The translations under genes and the position numbers were made by a program. This document shows positions 4,316 through 5,522 of a stretch of DNA of 5,522 bases, piece after piece. The notes under the pieces are model-generated. The model did no database searches, was not told the DNA's origin, and saw only the letters and a list, made by a program, of their open reading frames with translations. Origin of the DNA: Methylococcaceae bacterium. GTDB lineage: Bacteria > Pseudomonadota > Gammaproteobacteria > Methylococcales > Methylomonadaceae. Position 1 is the stretch's first letter; the number at the start of each line of letters is the position of its first letter. Location: the NCBI GenBank assembly GCA_947505055.1, contig CANNLO010000327.1, forward strand, positions 1 to 5,522. Direction: 5' to 3'.

Positions 4316-5522
4316 ATGAATGCAATGAAAGTTAAAACCAGTTTGATGTTAGGATTTAGTATTGTGTTGTTATTATTGGCTATTATTGCCGGTATTAGCA
4401 TCAAAAACATGAACGATCTTAAAATTAGTATTGACGATATTATTAATGACAAATTTCCCAAGACGACATGGGCTAATAATATTGCCGCTAACGTTAATGT
4501 TATTGCGCGAGCTATGCGCAATACCTTGATCCTAAAAGATGAAGATAAAATAAATCAAGAGCTTGGACGCATTAAGGATGCTCGTAAAACTATTAAAGAA
4601 AATTTAGACCAAATTGAAGAACATATTAAAAATCCCGAAGGTAAAGCTCTATTTAACAATGTGATAGATGCTCGCACTAGCTATGTTGTGTCACAGGAAA
4701 AATTTATCCAACTTGCAACTGCCCATAAACAAACAGAAGCAACTGACTATTTGTTGACCGAAGTACGTGGTTTGCAAACCTCTTATATGACCGCTATTGA
4801 TAAACTCACCGAATATCAAGTTAAGTTGATGAAACAGACAGGAAAAAATGCCGACATATTGGTGAGTAATGCTTTATTTATCATTTTGGTTATTTCCGGT
4901 ATCGCTTTGTTTATTGGCATTGTTTCCGCTTATTTAATTATTCGTACATTGATGCGACAACTCGGTGGTGAACCTGTTTATGCCGCCGACATTGTTACCA
5001 AAATGGCTAATGGCGATCTTAGTTTGGACATTGCGTTAATAAAAGGAGATCAGAGCAGTTTATTGTATACGTTAAAAAATATGCGCGACCAGCTCAGTGG
5101 TGTCGTGCACCAGGTGCGTAGCAACTCCGATGCCTTGGGCAGCGCCTCGCAAGAAATCAGCGCAACCGCCCAGTCCATCAGCCAAAGCGCGACCGAACAG
5201 GCATCCGGTGTTGAAGAAACTACCGCTTCTATCGAGGAACTGAGCGCATCGGTCAAGCAAAACGCCGACAATGCCAAAGTGACCAACCTCATGGCAACGA
5301 CGACGGCTGGAGAAGCCGCCAACGGCGGAGCTGCGGTAAAACGCACGGTGGAAGCGATGAAGGAAATCGCTGATAAAATCAAATTGATTGAAGACATCGC
5401 CTATAAGACCAACCTTCTGTCACTCAATGCCGCGATTGAAGCGGCTCGTGCCGGCGAGCACGGCAAAGGCTTTACCGTGGTTGCTGCCGAAGTCAGAAAA
5501 CTGGCAGAAAACAGTCGGGTAA
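4316..5522 (+). CDS. Methyl-accepting chemotaxis protein (4HB-HAMP-signalling), 3' end missing
   Basis: This is an inner-membrane chemoreceptor that controls CheA through CheW; 402 codons are present and the gene runs off the window without a stop. Order: transmembrane helix 1 (about 11-28), a periplasmic helical region (30-180) of the four-helix-bundle (TarH-like) type with no Cache or PAS domain, transmembrane helix 2 (183-208), a HAMP domain (about 209-260, with LGGEP and MANGDLS), then the cytoplasmic coiled coil. A methylation consensus ([10 protein letters not shown], 296-305) is present. The highly conserved hairpin tip ([20 protein letters not shown], 361-380) that binds CheW/CheA is complete, and the window ends in the return helix ([11 protein letters not shown]). 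The ligand cannot be read from sequence. AGAG at 4305-4308, seven bases before the first ATG, favours this start over the one at 4325. Base composition changes sharply near 5080 (see findings). Confidence 0.95.
   Translation, partial: MNAMKVKTSLMLGFSIVLLLLAIIAGISIKNMNDLKISIDDIINDKFPKTTWANNIAANVNVIARAMRNTLILKDEDKINQELGRIKDARKTIKENLDQIEEHIKNPEGKALFNNVIDARTSYVVSQEKFIQLATAHKQTEATDYLLTEVRGLQTSYMTAIDKLTEYQVKLMKQTGKNADILVSNALFIILVISGIALFIGIVSAYLIIRTLMRQLGGEPVYAADIVTKMANGDLSLDIALIKGDQSSLLYTLKNMRDQLSGVVHQVRSNSDALGSASQEISATAQSISQSATEQASGVEETTASIEELSASVKQNADNAKVTNLMATTTAGEAANGGAAVKRTVEAMKEIADKIKLIEDIAYKTNLLSLNAAIEAARAGEHGKGFTVVAAEVRKLAENSRV

Noticed and set aside
4261..4521. Minus-strand hydrophobic frame opposite the MCP N-terminus
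   Set aside because: Its hydrophobicity only mirrors the Ile/Asn-rich MCP start; no ribosome binding site.
5050..5397. Minus-strand frames opposite the MCP signalling domain
   Set aside because: Their length follows from the GC-rich codons of the MCP, one of the most conserved bacterial domains.
1..5522. CRISPR array, tRNA or rRNA genes
   Set aside because: No regularly spaced repeats and no recognisable tRNA or rRNA segments were seen.

Overview
The window looks like chromosomal DNA of a gammaproteobacterium. The c-type cytochrome/flavocytochrome c pair, the Tat system and the CheW/MCP style fit sulfur-oxidising or methanotrophic (Methylococcales-like) gammaproteobacteria, but this placement is inferred from protein style alone. 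Base composition is AT-rich except in the 3' part of the chemoreceptor gene.

Layout. (1) Positions 1-60 are the last part of a group II intron (end of domain V, all of domain VI). It is followed by a short open frame to 188 that may be the 3' piece of an interrupted gene, and by degenerate palindromic/repeat DNA up to about 330. (2) A small minus-strand DUF2934 gene (355-555) is followed by about 215 bases of non-coding DNA holding one clean inverted repeat. (3) A minus-strand cluster, read right to left, encodes a monoheme cytochrome c (fccA-like, 2475-2762), a Tat-exported flavocytochrome c sulfide dehydrogenase-like flavoprotein (fccB-like, 1078-2463) and a TatA protein (773-961). A GC-rich hairpin and nested inverted repeats lie between fccB and tatA. 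(4) Nearly 1 kb (2763-3728) lacks a convincing gene; it holds a possible decayed coding stretch and another copy of the degenerate repeat. (5) On the plus strand, cheW (3729-4259) is followed 56 bases later by a methyl-accepting chemotaxis protein (4316 to beyond the window end).

How the genes fit together. The cytochrome and flavoprotein should form a periplasmic electron-transfer dimer: the flavoprotein oxidises a reduced substrate (sulfide in the classical enzyme) and passes electrons to the heme. The flavoprotein carries a twin-arginine signal, and tatA beside it encodes the pore-forming component of the exporter that would carry it. The flavoprotein departs from the classical enzyme: by hand alignment to remembered family sequences, the cysteine that binds FAD covalently and one of the two redox-active cysteines are replaced, while the other (in RCPPGPYERA) is kept. 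Its substrate may therefore not be sulfide. The cheW-MCP pair is a separate signalling unit coupling a four-helix-bundle membrane receptor to a CheA kinase encoded elsewhere. The receptor gene shows a sharp composition change at the start of its signalling domain, suggesting a mosaic origin.

The most notable points are the cysteine-poor FccB variant with its own TatA, the truncated group II intron with a possible host-gene remnant, the mosaic MCP, and a degenerate repeat shared by both non-coding regions.
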